From positions 672,438 to 736,437 of the forward strand of contig PBLD01000001.1 of the NCBI GenBank assembly GCA_002722255.1: a DNA stretch of 64,000 nucleotides, in the 5' to 3' direction. Under the pieces are notes generated by a model, which saw only the letters and a list, made by a program, of their open reading frames with translations, ran no database searches and was not told the origin of the DNA. Numbering within the stretch: the stretch's first letter is position 1; the number at the start of each line of letters is the position of its first letter. The stretch comes from Winogradskyella sp. (GTDB lineage Bacteria > Bacteroidota > Bacteroidia > Flavobacteriales > Flavobacteriaceae). Below, in pieces: positions 35,181-43,210 of the stretch. A program made the position numbers and the translations under genes.

Positions 35181-36314
35181 TTAATTGTACCTTACTTTAC
35201 GTAAAATTCTAATAGTTTCTTTATAAGACTTATATAAGTTAGAATCGTATTTTTTTATGTAAGGTTTGGCATATTCTAGTTTTGGTAATGCATCTTCAAA
35301 ACCGTTGAGGTAGCAAATTAAATAACTTGCGGCTAAATTATTTAAATCTGGAATTTGATGACTTGGAATAGTAATCCCTTTTTCGAGTTTTTCCAGTATG
35401 GTGTTATTAGTATTAAAGATATGGTATAATACCTTTTTATCAAATTGAGGTGGCTCAAAAATTAGATCGGCTTCAATAGAATAATTAGCGTTATTGTCGA
35501 AATGAATAATCTTTTCTTCGAGCTTATAATATTTATAAGATTTTTGAAGTCCAAGCCTCACGTATTCTACAATTTTAAAAGAATCTTCGTTATAAAAAAT
35601 AGCAACTTCATCTAATGCAGAATAAAATAAACGCACCTGTTCGTTAATCATTTCTATGTCTACTCTAGAGTAGAAAACTTCGTCTTTAACATGCTTTTTT
35701 TGTCCAGACCAACAAAGCACAAAATACTCTTTAAAGACTTTGTATTTTGGATTAAAGTCCTGGCGCTTATTCATAAAATCGAAAACACCATTTAATGTCA
35801 ACTCAATGTTGTTTTGTGCATGGTTTTCTATAGCGGCAACAATCTTTGAGTTAACATCTTTAATCTCAATATCAAACACTTTTGGCATACTCATGCTACC
35901 ATCTCTAAAAAAAACGGAACCTCCATAATATTTCCAGATGTTTTTACGTAGCGAAGTGATTTTATCAATTGGTCTAATGGTTACCAAACCAACAACCTTA
36001 TCGTCTGGTAAGTGTGGAAAGGGAATGTTTTCGTATTGTACTATTGGTGGATTGGTGAGATAGGCGTTGATGAGGTTTTGTATTTTACTATCATCAAAAA
36101 AATCGGTACCCACAATTTTGTTATCCTCATCTTCAACACCAATAACAATGTAAGAGTTGTTTTTAGGATTACTGTTAGACAGCGCGCAAATGTGCTTTAA
36201 AAATTTAGCTTTTCCTTCTTTGTGGCTAATATCAACTTTTCGCTTTTTGTCATAAAAACTGTTCTCATCATTGTGAGCCAGTAGATTTTTTATGAGGAGG
36301 CGTTTGTTAATCAT
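35181..36314 (-). CDS. AlbA_2 / Schlafen-type putative nucleic-acid-binding protein
   Basis: The 377-residue protein has an N-terminal AlbA_2 (Schlafen-like) domain: HNDENSFYDKKRKVDISHKEGKAKFLKHICALSNSNPKNNSYIVIGVEDEDNKIVG, and continuing to GGSVFFRDGSMSMP at about residue 145. In other proteins this domain binds nucleic acids or nucleotides and is found in regulators and defence proteins. The C-terminal 230 residues are not recognised and have no winged helix of the usual AlbA_2 ATP-binding regulators. It stands last in a same-strand row with HD, SDR and AKR genes, separated from the HD gene by a repeat unit. Confidence 0.75.
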   Translation of the reverse strand: MINKRLLIKNLLAHNDENSFYDKKRKVDISHKEGKAKFLKHICALSNSNPKNNSYIVIGVEDEDNKIVGTDFFDDSKIQNLINAYLTNPPIVQYENIPFPHLPDDKVVGLVTIRPIDKITSLRKNIWKYYGGSVFFRDGSMSMPKVFDIEIKDVNSKIVAAIENHAQNNIELTLNGVFDFMNKRQDFNPKYKVFKEYFVLCWSGQKKHVKDEVFYSRVDIEMINEQVRLFYSALDEVAIFYNEDSFKIVEYVRLGLQKSYKYYKLEEKIIHFDNNANYSIEADLIFEPPQFDKKVLYHIFNTNNTILEKLEKGITIPSHQIPDLNNLAASYLICYLNGFEDALPKLEYAKPYIKKYDSNLYKSYKETIRILRKVRYN

Positions 36315-36318
36315 AATA

Positions 36319-36341
36319 TTTCCTGCGAAAGCAGGAATCTC
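36319..36341. repeat. Single type A palindromic unit
   Basis: TTCCTGCGAAAGCAGGAA (36320-36337) followed by TCTC matches the unit at 63712-63734 over 22 bases. It fills the 32-bp gap between the HD-domain stop and the AlbA-type start. Confidence 0.8.
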
Positions 36342-36346
36342 AATAT

Positions 36347-36976
36347 TTATAGCAGTTCTAATTCTTTTTTTAGATTTTCTCTTGCACGATTTTCATGAGT
36401 AACCTGATAAGCTTTTGTAAAATATAACGTTTCTCGTTCTAAAAAATGCTGAAGCACTTTTTTTCTTCCTGGTTTGTACATAAAATCAGGATAGATCTTA
36501 TACTCTTTTCTAATTTGAATAGTATAATTTCTATACGTATCCCAATCAGATCCAAGAATAGATAAATCAAAATCTAAAAGATAAGCATTATCCATATTTT
36601 TATCTAAAATAAGAAAATCCTTTTTTGTAGAAAGTATTAAATCTTGAATGTTTTTAAGTTGATTTTCATTAAAATTCAGTGATTTTAGACTTTTTTTGGC
36701 AAAAAGTGCACTTTTTTCTTCGTTGTCTTTTTTTGTTGATTTATAAACAATGTCATGATACCAAATGGCAAAAAGTAAAGCGTCAAAATCTACAATTTTA
36801 TCTTCAAAGCTTTTGGCTTGGAGAAGCATATTTTGAATATGTGAAAGCGTGTGATAATATCTATTCTTTTCAGAGTAATGTTTCGAAATCTCTAACCAAA
36901 GAGAATTTATTAAAAAATCATCTTTAGTGTATTTAGAGGCTAAACTAAACCATTGAGATTTGATATCTACTTTCAT
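36347..36976 (-). CDS. HD-domain family phosphohydrolase-like protein
   Basis: From the ATG at 36976 the protein has 209 residues. The start overlaps the SDR stop by one base (TAATG), an arrangement that implies translational coupling. It matches the group of predicted HD-superfamily metal-dependent phosphohydrolases: NRYYHTLSHIQNML (first His), LLFAIWYHDIVYKS (HD pair), and LLDFDLSILGSDWDTY. The natural substrate is unknown. Confidence 0.87.
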   Translation of the reverse strand: MKVDIKSQWFSLASKYTKDDFLINSLWLEISKHYSEKNRYYHTLSHIQNMLLQAKSFEDKIVDFDALLFAIWYHDIVYKSTKKDNEEKSALFAKKSLKSLNFNENQLKNIQDLILSTKKDFLILDKNMDNAYLLDFDLSILGSDWDTYRNYTIQIRKEYKIYPDFMYKPGRKKVLQHFLERETLYFTKAYQVTHENRARENLKKELELL

Positions 36977-37725
36977 TAGTTCTTCTTCACAATAGTAGAA
37001 CTCGCTTGTGCAGTACAAAACATTAGAACATCTGCTATATTAACGTGAGCAGGTCTGGATACAGCAAAGTAGATAACCTCTGCTACATCTTCGGGTTGCA
37101 AGGCTTTGTAGCCTTTGTAAACATTATCAGCTTGGCTTCCACCTTTAAATCGCACTTGTGAAAACTCTGTTTCTACCAAACCAGGATTTACTGCAGAAAC
37201 TTTTATTCCGAAAGGATTAAGATCTATACGCATACCTTCTGTTATTGCTAAAACTGCGTGTTTGCTACCGCAGTATACATTGCCATTTGGATAAACTTCT
37301 TTTCCTGCTGATGAGCCAATGTTGATGATGTGTCCTGATTGACGCTCTGTCATTCCAGGAATTATGGCTTTGCTAACATATAGTAAGCCTTTTACGTTAA
37401 TATCCATCATGGCATCCCAATCATCAAGACTTCCGTCTTGTATTGGGTCTAATCCGTGAGCGTTTCCAGCGTTGTTAATTAGGATATCGATATTTTGAAA
37501 TTCTGGAGGTAACGAAGCAATAGCTTCAAGTGTCTTTTCCTTATCTCGAACGTCAAAATTTAAGGTATAGACATCAGTTTGTTTAGACAATGCCTTTTCG
37601 ATACTATCTAATCGTTGTTGTCTCCGTCCACATAGTACCAGGTTAATGCTGTGTTTAGCAAACTCATGAGCAGTAGCCCTACCAATACCACTTGTAGCGC
37701 CTGTTATTAATGCTGTTTTTTTCAT
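36976..37725 (-). CDS. SDR family oxidoreductase
   Basis: The 249-residue protein is a classical short-chain dehydrogenase: TGATSGIG cofactor loop at 8-15, LCGRRQQR (suggesting NADPH), NNAG, INIGSSAGKEVYPNGNVYCGSKHA with the catalytic Ser and YxxxK, and NPGLVETEF. It resembles the YdfG group acting on 3-hydroxy acids or serine, though the substrate is inferred. It sits between the aldo/keto reductase (2-bp gap) and HD genes as part of a tight three-gene operon. Confidence 0.92.
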   Translation of the reverse strand: MKKTALITGATSGIGRATAHEFAKHSINLVLCGRRQQRLDSIEKALSKQTDVYTLNFDVRDKEKTLEAIASLPPEFQNIDILINNAGNAHGLDPIQDGSLDDWDAMMDINVKGLLYVSKAIIPGMTERQSGHIINIGSSAGKEVYPNGNVYCGSKHAVLAITEGMRIDLNPFGIKVSAVNPGLVETEFSQVRFKGGSQADNVYKGYKALQPEDVAEVIYFAVSRPAHVNIADVLMFCTAQASSTIVKKN

Positions 37726-37727
37726 GA

Positions 37728-38591
37728 TTAAGGGACTTTATGGCCTTGACTTGCTACTAGTATTAAAAACCAGTCTTCAAGTTCTAAGTCAATTTTAGAA
37801 GCTTCAACAGCTTGTTTAAGTCTTGTTTTATTGGTTGTGCCAACCACAGGATGAATTCCTGAAGGATGTTTCATAATCCAAGCTAATAATAGTTGGTCTT
37901 CTGTGGCGTTGTATTTGTCCATCAACTCACCAAGCTGTTTATGGATGCGTCTTGTTTGTTCATTGTCTTCTCTAAAAACAGAACCCAATGGAGACCAAGC
38001 CATAGGTTTTATTCCATTTGTTTTGATGTAGTCTAACGTGCCATCATGCATTGCTGAATGTTGCGTGAGCGAAAATTCAATTTGGTTAACGTCAATATCC
38101 ATTCGCAATCCAACCATTTCCATTTGGGAAGGCGTAAAGTTTGATACACCAAAATCTCTAATTTTCCCATCTTTTTTTAAGATGGTAATCGCTTCTGCTA
38201 TTTCTTCAGCAACCATTAAAGGGCTTGGTCTATGCAGAAGAAGTAAGTCTAAATATTCTGTTTCGAGATTTTTTAAGGATTCTTCAACGGACCAAATAAT
38301 ATAGTCTTTAGAGTAATCGTAATGTTTTACCTTGTTGTTTCGGTTGTCAGCTAAATATTGAATACCACACTTTGAGATTAACTGAATGTCTTCCCGCTTA
38401 ATACCAGAATGGATAAAAGCTTTGCCAAAATCAGCTTCGGTTGTGTAAGCGCCATAAATATCAGCGTGGTCAAAAGTTGTAATGTTATTAGAAAGGCAAT
38501 GGTGTATTAAGTCTGCCATGTCATGTTTTGAGAGTTGTTTGCCCCAACTTCCCCAGGTCATTGTACCTGCAATTAATCGAGAATATTTCAC
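37728..38591 (-). CDS. Aldo/keto reductase
   Basis: The 287-residue protein starts with GTG at 38591 (KYSRLIAGTMTWGSWG follows) and there is no better ATG. It has the AKR signatures: FDHADIYGAYTTEADFGKA (catalytic Asp and Tyr), IQLISKCGI (Lys), DLLLLHRPSP (His), IRDFGVSNFTPSQ and AWSPLGS. It resembles the YdhF/AKR11-like oxidoreductases and probably uses NADPH. It leads the operon with SDR and HD genes. Confidence 0.92.
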   Translation of the reverse strand: MKYSRLIAGTMTWGSWGKQLSKHDMADLIHHCLSNNITTFDHADIYGAYTTEADFGKAFIHSGIKREDIQLISKCGIQYLADNRNNKVKHYDYSKDYIIWSVEESLKNLETEYLDLLLLHRPSPLMVAEEIAEAITILKKDGKIRDFGVSNFTPSQMEMVGLRMDIDVNQIEFSLTQHSAMHDGTLDYIKTNGIKPMAWSPLGSVFREDNEQTRRIHKQLGELMDKYNATEDQLLLAWIMKHPSGIHPVVGTTNKTRLKQAVEASKIDLELEDWFLILVASQGHKVP

Positions 38592-38696
38592 TTTTTTTTC
38601 AGGTTATATGGATTTTTTTGCAATTGGTGTATAAAAATACTGAAATCCTGAAGATTAAAGTATTCTTGGTATGTAATTATTCCATTTCCCCAAATC

Positions 38697-39254
38697 ATGA
38701 AAAAATTTCAATTCATTAAGATTCTATTCTTACTTACACTAGTGATAACAATGTCGAGCTGTGCTAAAGACGATATTGAAGATAGTACCCAATCAACGCA
38801 GATTACTGTAAAACTTAAAAGTTCTAATCAATCCCAGAGTAAGGTGTATTTTGATATTCAAGGTGTTCAGATTAGAATTGGAGAAAACCCTAATAGTAAC
38901 AGCTCATGGAAGAGTTTAAATACAATCAATCAAGGAGTTTTTAATGTGTCTGACCTAAAAGAGGATAACACTTTAATGTTGGTTGATGATTTTGAAGTCG
39001 AAGCTACCTATGTTTATGAAATTAGATTGGTGCTAGGTGATAATAATTTTATGGATATCAACCATGTGCTTCATAGCTTAGACTTGGGTAATGCAAAACC
39101 TTCAAATTTAATTGAAACACAACTTAATTCTAAAAGGCGATATGATATGGTTATAGATATAGACTTAGACAAGTCAGTTTCCTATAATCAAGAAGAAAAT
39201 ATTATGGTTTTAAACCCTAAATTATATACAGCAATAAGACAAATTGAATATTAA
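38697..39254 (+). CDS. DUF4382-like lipoprotein
   Basis: The 185-residue lipoprotein (signal ending LTLVITMSSC) has QITVKLKSSNQSQSKVYFDIQGVQIRIGE, SSWKSLNTINQGVFNVSDL and YEIRLVLGDNNFMDINH. These line up block by block with the DUF4382 protein encoded next, so the two genes look like diverged tandem duplicates. It is divergent from the aldo/keto reductase operon. Surface or periplasmic location is likely; function unknown. Confidence 0.75.
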   Translation: MKKFQFIKILFLLTLVITMSSCAKDDIEDSTQSTQITVKLKSSNQSQSKVYFDIQGVQIRIGENPNSNSSWKSLNTINQGVFNVSDLKEDNTLMLVDDFEVEATYVYEIRLVLGDNNFMDINHVLHSLDLGNAKPSNLIETQLNSKRRYDMVIDIDLDKSVSYNQEENIMVLNPKLYTAIRQIEY

Positions 39255-39366
39255 TTGTGACTAAAAAAGTATTGTACTCTATTTTCAGTGTTATATAACT
39301 TTTTGAAGTTTTAACATCTAAAAGTGTGTTTTGGCCGTAAATACTCTAGTAACCAAAACATAAATT

Positions 39367-40182
39367 ATGAAATTATTAAAGCAGCTAATTGCTACATTTC
39401 TTATTCTATTTGCATTTTCTTGCAACAACTCAGATGATTCTATCAATAATTCCTCACCTACCCTTTCTATTAAATTGGTAGATGATCCAGGTGATTATGA
39501 ACATGTATATGTTGAGGTAATCGATGTTAAGGTAAAGTACGATAGTGAAGATTTTGATGAAGATGATGATGTAAATGGTTGGCAATCGGTAGGTGTTATT
39601 TCACCAGGTGTTTATGATCTGCTTGAGCTAACTGGAGGTGTAAGTTTACAGTTGGTGGATAATGAAGAAATTGAAGAAGGTACAATTAAGCAAATTCGCT
39701 TAATTCTTGGTGACGATAACACGGTGGTTTTAGAGGGTGAAACAGAGCCCAGGCCTTTAAATACTCCTAGTGCGCAGCAATCTGGTCTTAAGATTATGGT
39801 AAATCAAGAAATAATTAATGGATTTAATTATGATTTTATTCTAGATTTTGATGTTGATGAATCTATTGTAATGGCAGGAAACTCGGGTAATATTAACCTA
39901 AAACCCGTTTTAAGAGCAAGCTTAGAAATAAACTCTGGTAGTATATTTGGAAGCGTCTCACCAAATGATATACCAGTAGAAGTAGAGGCAACAAACGGTA
40001 TTATTACCGCTTCAACTTTTACAGATGCATCGGGTAATTTTGAAATTCATGGTTTGCCAAGTGGTATTTATACAGTTACAATTACACCAGATGATGACGC
40101 TATGCTTAATCCTGTTTTAATAGATAATGTGGAGGTAACCGTTGGTCAAACAACTAATTTAGATACGATAGTTTTAGAGTAG
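39367..40182 (+). CDS. DUF4382 lipoprotein with carboxypeptidase-regulatory-like domain
   Basis: The 271-residue protein has a lipoprotein signal (LFAFSCNN), then DUF4382 at about 30-195 (SIKLVDDPGDYEHVYVEVIDVKVKY, GWQSVGVISPGVYDLLELTGG, KQIRLILGDDNTVVLEG). A C-terminal beta-sandwich (GSIFGSVSPNDIPVEVEATNG, SGNFEIHGLPSGIYTVTITP) resembles carboxypeptidase-regulatory domains. It is followed by a strong terminator. Function unknown; probably outer-membrane-anchored. Confidence 0.85.
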   Translation: MKLLKQLIATFLILFAFSCNNSDDSINNSSPTLSIKLVDDPGDYEHVYVEVIDVKVKYDSEDFDEDDDVNGWQSVGVISPGVYDLLELTGGVSLQLVDNEEIEEGTIKQIRLILGDDNTVVLEGETEPRPLNTPSAQQSGLKIMVNQEIINGFNYDFILDFDVDESIVMAGNSGNINLKPVLRASLEINSGSIFGSVSPNDIPVEVEATNGIITASTFTDASGNFEIHGLPSGIYTVTITPDDDAMLNPVLIDNVEVTVGQTTNLDTIVLE

Positions 40183-40203
40183 ATAGCAGCTCATTAAAAT
40201 ATA

Positions 40204-40238
40204 AAGGCGCGATATTGTTAGGATATCGCGCTTTTTTT
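40204..40238 (+). terminator. Terminator of the DUF4382 genes
   Basis: GCGCGATAT (40207-40215) pairs with ATATCGCGC (40223-40231) around a 7-base loop, followed by eight T. Confidence 0.88.
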
Positions 40239-40330
40239 TAACCAATTGTTAACAGCAACTACGAAATAATTTTAACACTTTGCATCACATAATAAATCAC
40301 TAAAATAGTTTGCCCTTAAACTAATAAAAT

Positions 40331-41332
40331 ATGGAAGAAACGAGTACAGTTGACATTAAGTCAATTAATGAAAAGATTGAAAAAGAAAGTGCATTTGTTG
40401 ATTTGCTAACCCTAGAAATGAATAAGGTTATAGTGGGTCAAAAACATATGGTAGAACGTTTGTTAATTGGTCTTTTAGGTCAAGGACATATTCTTTTGGA
40501 AGGTGTGCCAGGATTAGCAAAAACATTAGCCATAAATACCTTATCTAAAGCTATTGATGCAAGTTTTAGCAGAATACAATTTACACCAGATTTGTTGCCA
40601 GCGGATGTTATTGGTACGTTGATTTACAACATTAAAGAGAATGATTTCTCAATAAAAAAGGGACCAATATTTGCAAATTTTGTCTTAGCAGATGAGATTA
40701 ATAGGGCACCTGCAAAAGTACAATCTGCCTTGTTAGAAGCGATGCAAGAAAAGCAGGTTACTATTGGTGATGAGACGTTTACGTTAGATAAACCGTTCTT
40801 AGTTATGGCAACGCAAAACCCAGTTGAGCAAGAAGGAACATATCCGTTACCAGAAGCTCAGGTGGACCGTTTTATGCTAAAAACGGTTATTGATTACCCA
40901 AAGTTAGATGAAGAGCAGCTTATTGTTAGAGCGAATCTTAAAGGTTCTTTTGATAAAGTAAATCCAGTAGTTTCCATCAAACAAATTCTAAGTGCTCAAG
41001 AAGCTGTTAGAGAAGTTTACATGGATGAGAAGATTGAGAAATATATTCTAGACATAATCTTCGCAACTCGTTACCCTGAAAAGTACAGACTTGGTGATTT
41101 AAAAGCGTTAATCTCGTTTGGCGCTTCTCCTCGTGGTAGTATCAATTTGGCAACTGCAGCTAAATGTTATGCGTTTATTAAGCGAAGAGGTTATGTAATC
41201 CCAGAAGATGTAAGGGCTGTTGTACACGATGTATTACGTCACAGAATAGGAATTACTTACGAAGCCGAAGCGGAAAATGTAACTTCAGAAGACATCATTA
41301 ACAAAATTGTTAATGAGATTGAAGTGCCTTAG
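40331..41332 (+). CDS. MoxR-type AAA+ ATPase
   Basis: The 333-residue cytoplasmic protein is a MoxR-family AAA+ ATPase: Walker A GVPGLAKT at about 57-64, Walker B LADEINRAP, sensor ATQNPVEQEGTYPLPEAQVDRFM, and the C-terminal lid with GASPRGSINL. MoxR proteins act as chaperones for VWA-domain partners. It opens a nine-gene operon with two VWA proteins (BatA, BatB), as in the classical Bacteroidota aerotolerance locus. Confidence 0.95.
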   Translation: MEETSTVDIKSINEKIEKESAFVDLLTLEMNKVIVGQKHMVERLLIGLLGQGHILLEGVPGLAKTLAINTLSKAIDASFSRIQFTPDLLPADVIGTLIYNIKENDFSIKKGPIFANFVLADEINRAPAKVQSALLEAMQEKQVTIGDETFTLDKPFLVMATQNPVEQEGTYPLPEAQVDRFMLKTVIDYPKLDEEQLIVRANLKGSFDKVNPVVSIKQILSAQEAVREVYMDEKIEKYILDIIFATRYPEKYRLGDLKALISFGASPRGSINLATAAKCYAFIKRRGYVIPEDVRAVVHDVLRHRIGITYEAEAENVTSEDIINKIVNEIEVP

Positions 41333-41334
41333 AC

Positions 41335-41379
41335 GTCTCATTTCTATAAGGACTCTCATCAAAAAGCATGAGTTGAGAC
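41335..41379 (+). promoter_or_regulatory. Hairpin between moxR and the next operon gene
   Basis: GTCTCA (41335-41340) pairs with TGAGAC (41374-41379), and within it CTCAT (41355-41359) pairs with ATGAG (41368-41372). There is no T run. It may process or pause the operon transcript. Confidence 0.4.
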
Positions 41380-41463
41380 CAAAAGAGAATTAATCTAAAT
41401 CATTTTTAAATTTTTTGATTAGTAAATCGTATTGATCTACAGATAAAAAGTTAAGAACACACT

Positions 41464-42324
41464 TTGAATTTAAATCAGAACATAAAAGTAAAAGACGCTT
41501 TAAGGCGAGGACAAAACCGGATTAATTATGTCTGTGTTTCTGTAGCAATTGTGTTTTTAGCAGTTGTGCCTCTTTTTTTGGTTTTTGTTTTTAGAAATGA
41601 TCAAAACAATATTGTTCTAATCACTGGAGGAATCTCAAGTGTGTTAATAGGGATTTTTTTCCCTTTTTATTGGTGGCTTAAAGAAACTGTGCGTTACAAG
41701 ATTTGGGCAGGGAAAAACGTGAAAGATATACACAGGTTTTACGAAGAAGCGCTTTCTAAAAAATACATTACAGAACATAAATTCTTAAAAAAATTTGAAC
41801 TAAAATCAAATAAACAAAAGGAGGAATTAAAAAGATTCTTTAATGACAGGTTAGATAAGAAGAGAGAGATTATAAGAGATATTAATGCAGATATTGCAAG
41901 AGAGACCGTTTTTAAATCTAACAATATGGTATCAATTATTATTTGGATAGTTCTTATGATTGGAGCTGTTTATTTAAAATATACAGAATCTGTAAATGAT
42001 AGAATGGTATATTTTACAATTGTAGCCGGAGCTGTTCTTATAGCGTATGAGTTATATAAAATGTTTAAGTACAAGTACATTTTAAAAATTAACAAAGAAT
42101 ACATTTCTTATAAAGATAACAAGGAAAAGATATTTTGGAAGGATATACAGTGTTTCAATATTGTAAGAGCAGGACAATATAAGCCAGGAGAACTAAATAT
42201 TATTACATCTAATGAAAGCTATTTTCTCTCGCTAGAAGGCATTGTAAATAATAGACTCAATAAAGTTTTGGACGTGTTAAATGAAAATAAACATCGTTTT
42301 GAGATTAATAATTTTGAAGCGTAA
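41464..42324 (+). CDS. Membrane protein of unknown function in the Bat operon
   Basis: The frame, closed upstream by a stop at 41452, has TTG at 41464 as its only plausible start; the first internal Met lies after residue 150, beyond two membrane helices. The 286-residue product has four predicted helices in two pairs (VAIVFLAVVPLFLVFVF and VLIGIFFPFYWWL; then MVSIIIWIVLMIGAVYL and YFTIVAGAVLIAYEL), with a basic cytoplasmic helix between and a soluble C-terminal domain (YISYKDNKEKIFWKDIQCFNIV) like a PH-type bundle. I do not recognise the family. It is inserted between moxR and the DUF58 gene, which are usually adjacent. Confidence 0.75.
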   Translation: MNLNQNIKVKDALRRGQNRINYVCVSVAIVFLAVVPLFLVFVFRNDQNNIVLITGGISSVLIGIFFPFYWWLKETVRYKIWAGKNVKDIHRFYEEALSKKYITEHKFLKKFELKSNKQKEELKRFFNDRLDKKREIIRDINADIARETVFKSNNMVSIIIWIVLMIGAVYLKYTESVNDRMVYFTIVAGAVLIAYELYKMFKYKYILKINKEYISYKDNKEKIFWKDIQCFNIVRAGQYKPGELNIITSNESYFLSLEGIVNNRLNKVLDVLNENKHRFEINNFEA

Positions 42325-42330
42325 GAAATT

Positions 42331-43197
42331 ATGGATACCAAAGAACTTCTAAAAAAAGTACGAAAAATAGAGATTAAGACACGTCGCTTGTCTGATCATA
42401 TTTTTGGAGGTGAGTACCACTCTACTTTCAAAGGTCGTGGTATGACCTTTTCTGAAGTTCGTCAGTATCAATTTGGTGATGATGTAAGAAATATAGATTG
42501 GAATGTTACAGCACGTTACAACGAACCGTATGTAAAGGTTTTTGAAGAGGAACGCGAACTGACCATGATGCTCATGGCAGACGTGTCTGGTAGTAAATTC
42601 TTCGGAACAAAAAATCAGTTTAAAGATGAGATTGTTACTGAAATAGCGGCAACATTAGCTTTTTCAGCAACGCAGAACAATGATAAAATAGGTTTGATTT
42701 TATTTTCAGACGACATCGAACTTTACATTCCACCAAAAAAAGGACGCTCTCATGTATTAAGAATTATCAGAGAGCTGTTAGAATTTCAGCCAAAAAGTAA
42801 AAAAACCAATGTAGCCGAAGCATTTAAGTTTTTGTCTAACGTAATGAAGAAAAAAGCCATTGTTTTTGTGCTTTCAGATTTTATAGCAGACGATTACAAG
42901 CAAAATCTTAAAATTGCAGCAGGCAGACACGATATTACAGGTATAAGAGTTTACGATAAGCACGAAGAAACCATACCAAACATTGGAATGGTACAAATGG
43001 AAGATGAGGAAACAGGAGAGTTGCTTTTAGTTAACACTGCCTCTAAAACTGTAAGATTGAATTACGGTAAATTTTACAGAGAAAAAGTGGATTATTTTAA
43101 AGATAGTTTTACCAAGTCTGGGGCAGGCAGTATAGATTGTAGAGTTGATGAAAGCTACGTAAAAAAACTATTAGGGTATTTTAAACGAAGAGGATAG
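42331..43197 (+). CDS. DUF58 domain protein (Bat operon)
   Basis: The 288-residue protein matches DUF58/VWA-like proteins of MoxR operons: RRLSDHIFGGEYHSTFKGRGMTFSEVRQYQFGDDVRNIDWNVTARYNEPYVKVFEEERELT, then MLMADVSGSKFFG, a modified MIDAS-like strand. No membrane helix is apparent. It probably serves as a client or adaptor of the MoxR ATPase. Start is 7 bases after the preceding stop. Confidence 0.93.
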   Translation: MDTKELLKKVRKIEIKTRRLSDHIFGGEYHSTFKGRGMTFSEVRQYQFGDDVRNIDWNVTARYNEPYVKVFEEERELTMMLMADVSGSKFFGTKNQFKDEIVTEIAATLAFSATQNNDKIGLILFSDDIELYIPPKKGRSHVLRIIRELLEFQPKSKKTNVAEAFKFLSNVMKKKAIVFVLSDFIADDYKQNLKIAAGRHDITGIRVYDKHEETIPNIGMVQMEDEETGELLLVNTASKTVRLNYGKFYREKVDYFKDSFTKSGAGSIDCRVDESYVKKLLGYFKRRG

Positions 43198-43210
43198 ATT
43201 TAAGTTAGAA

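Noticed and set aside
36000..36314. AlbA/Schlafen-type gene as part of a defence island
   Set aside because: Neighbours are metabolic (HD, SDR, AKR) and no other defence gene is nearby, so a defence role is unsupported.
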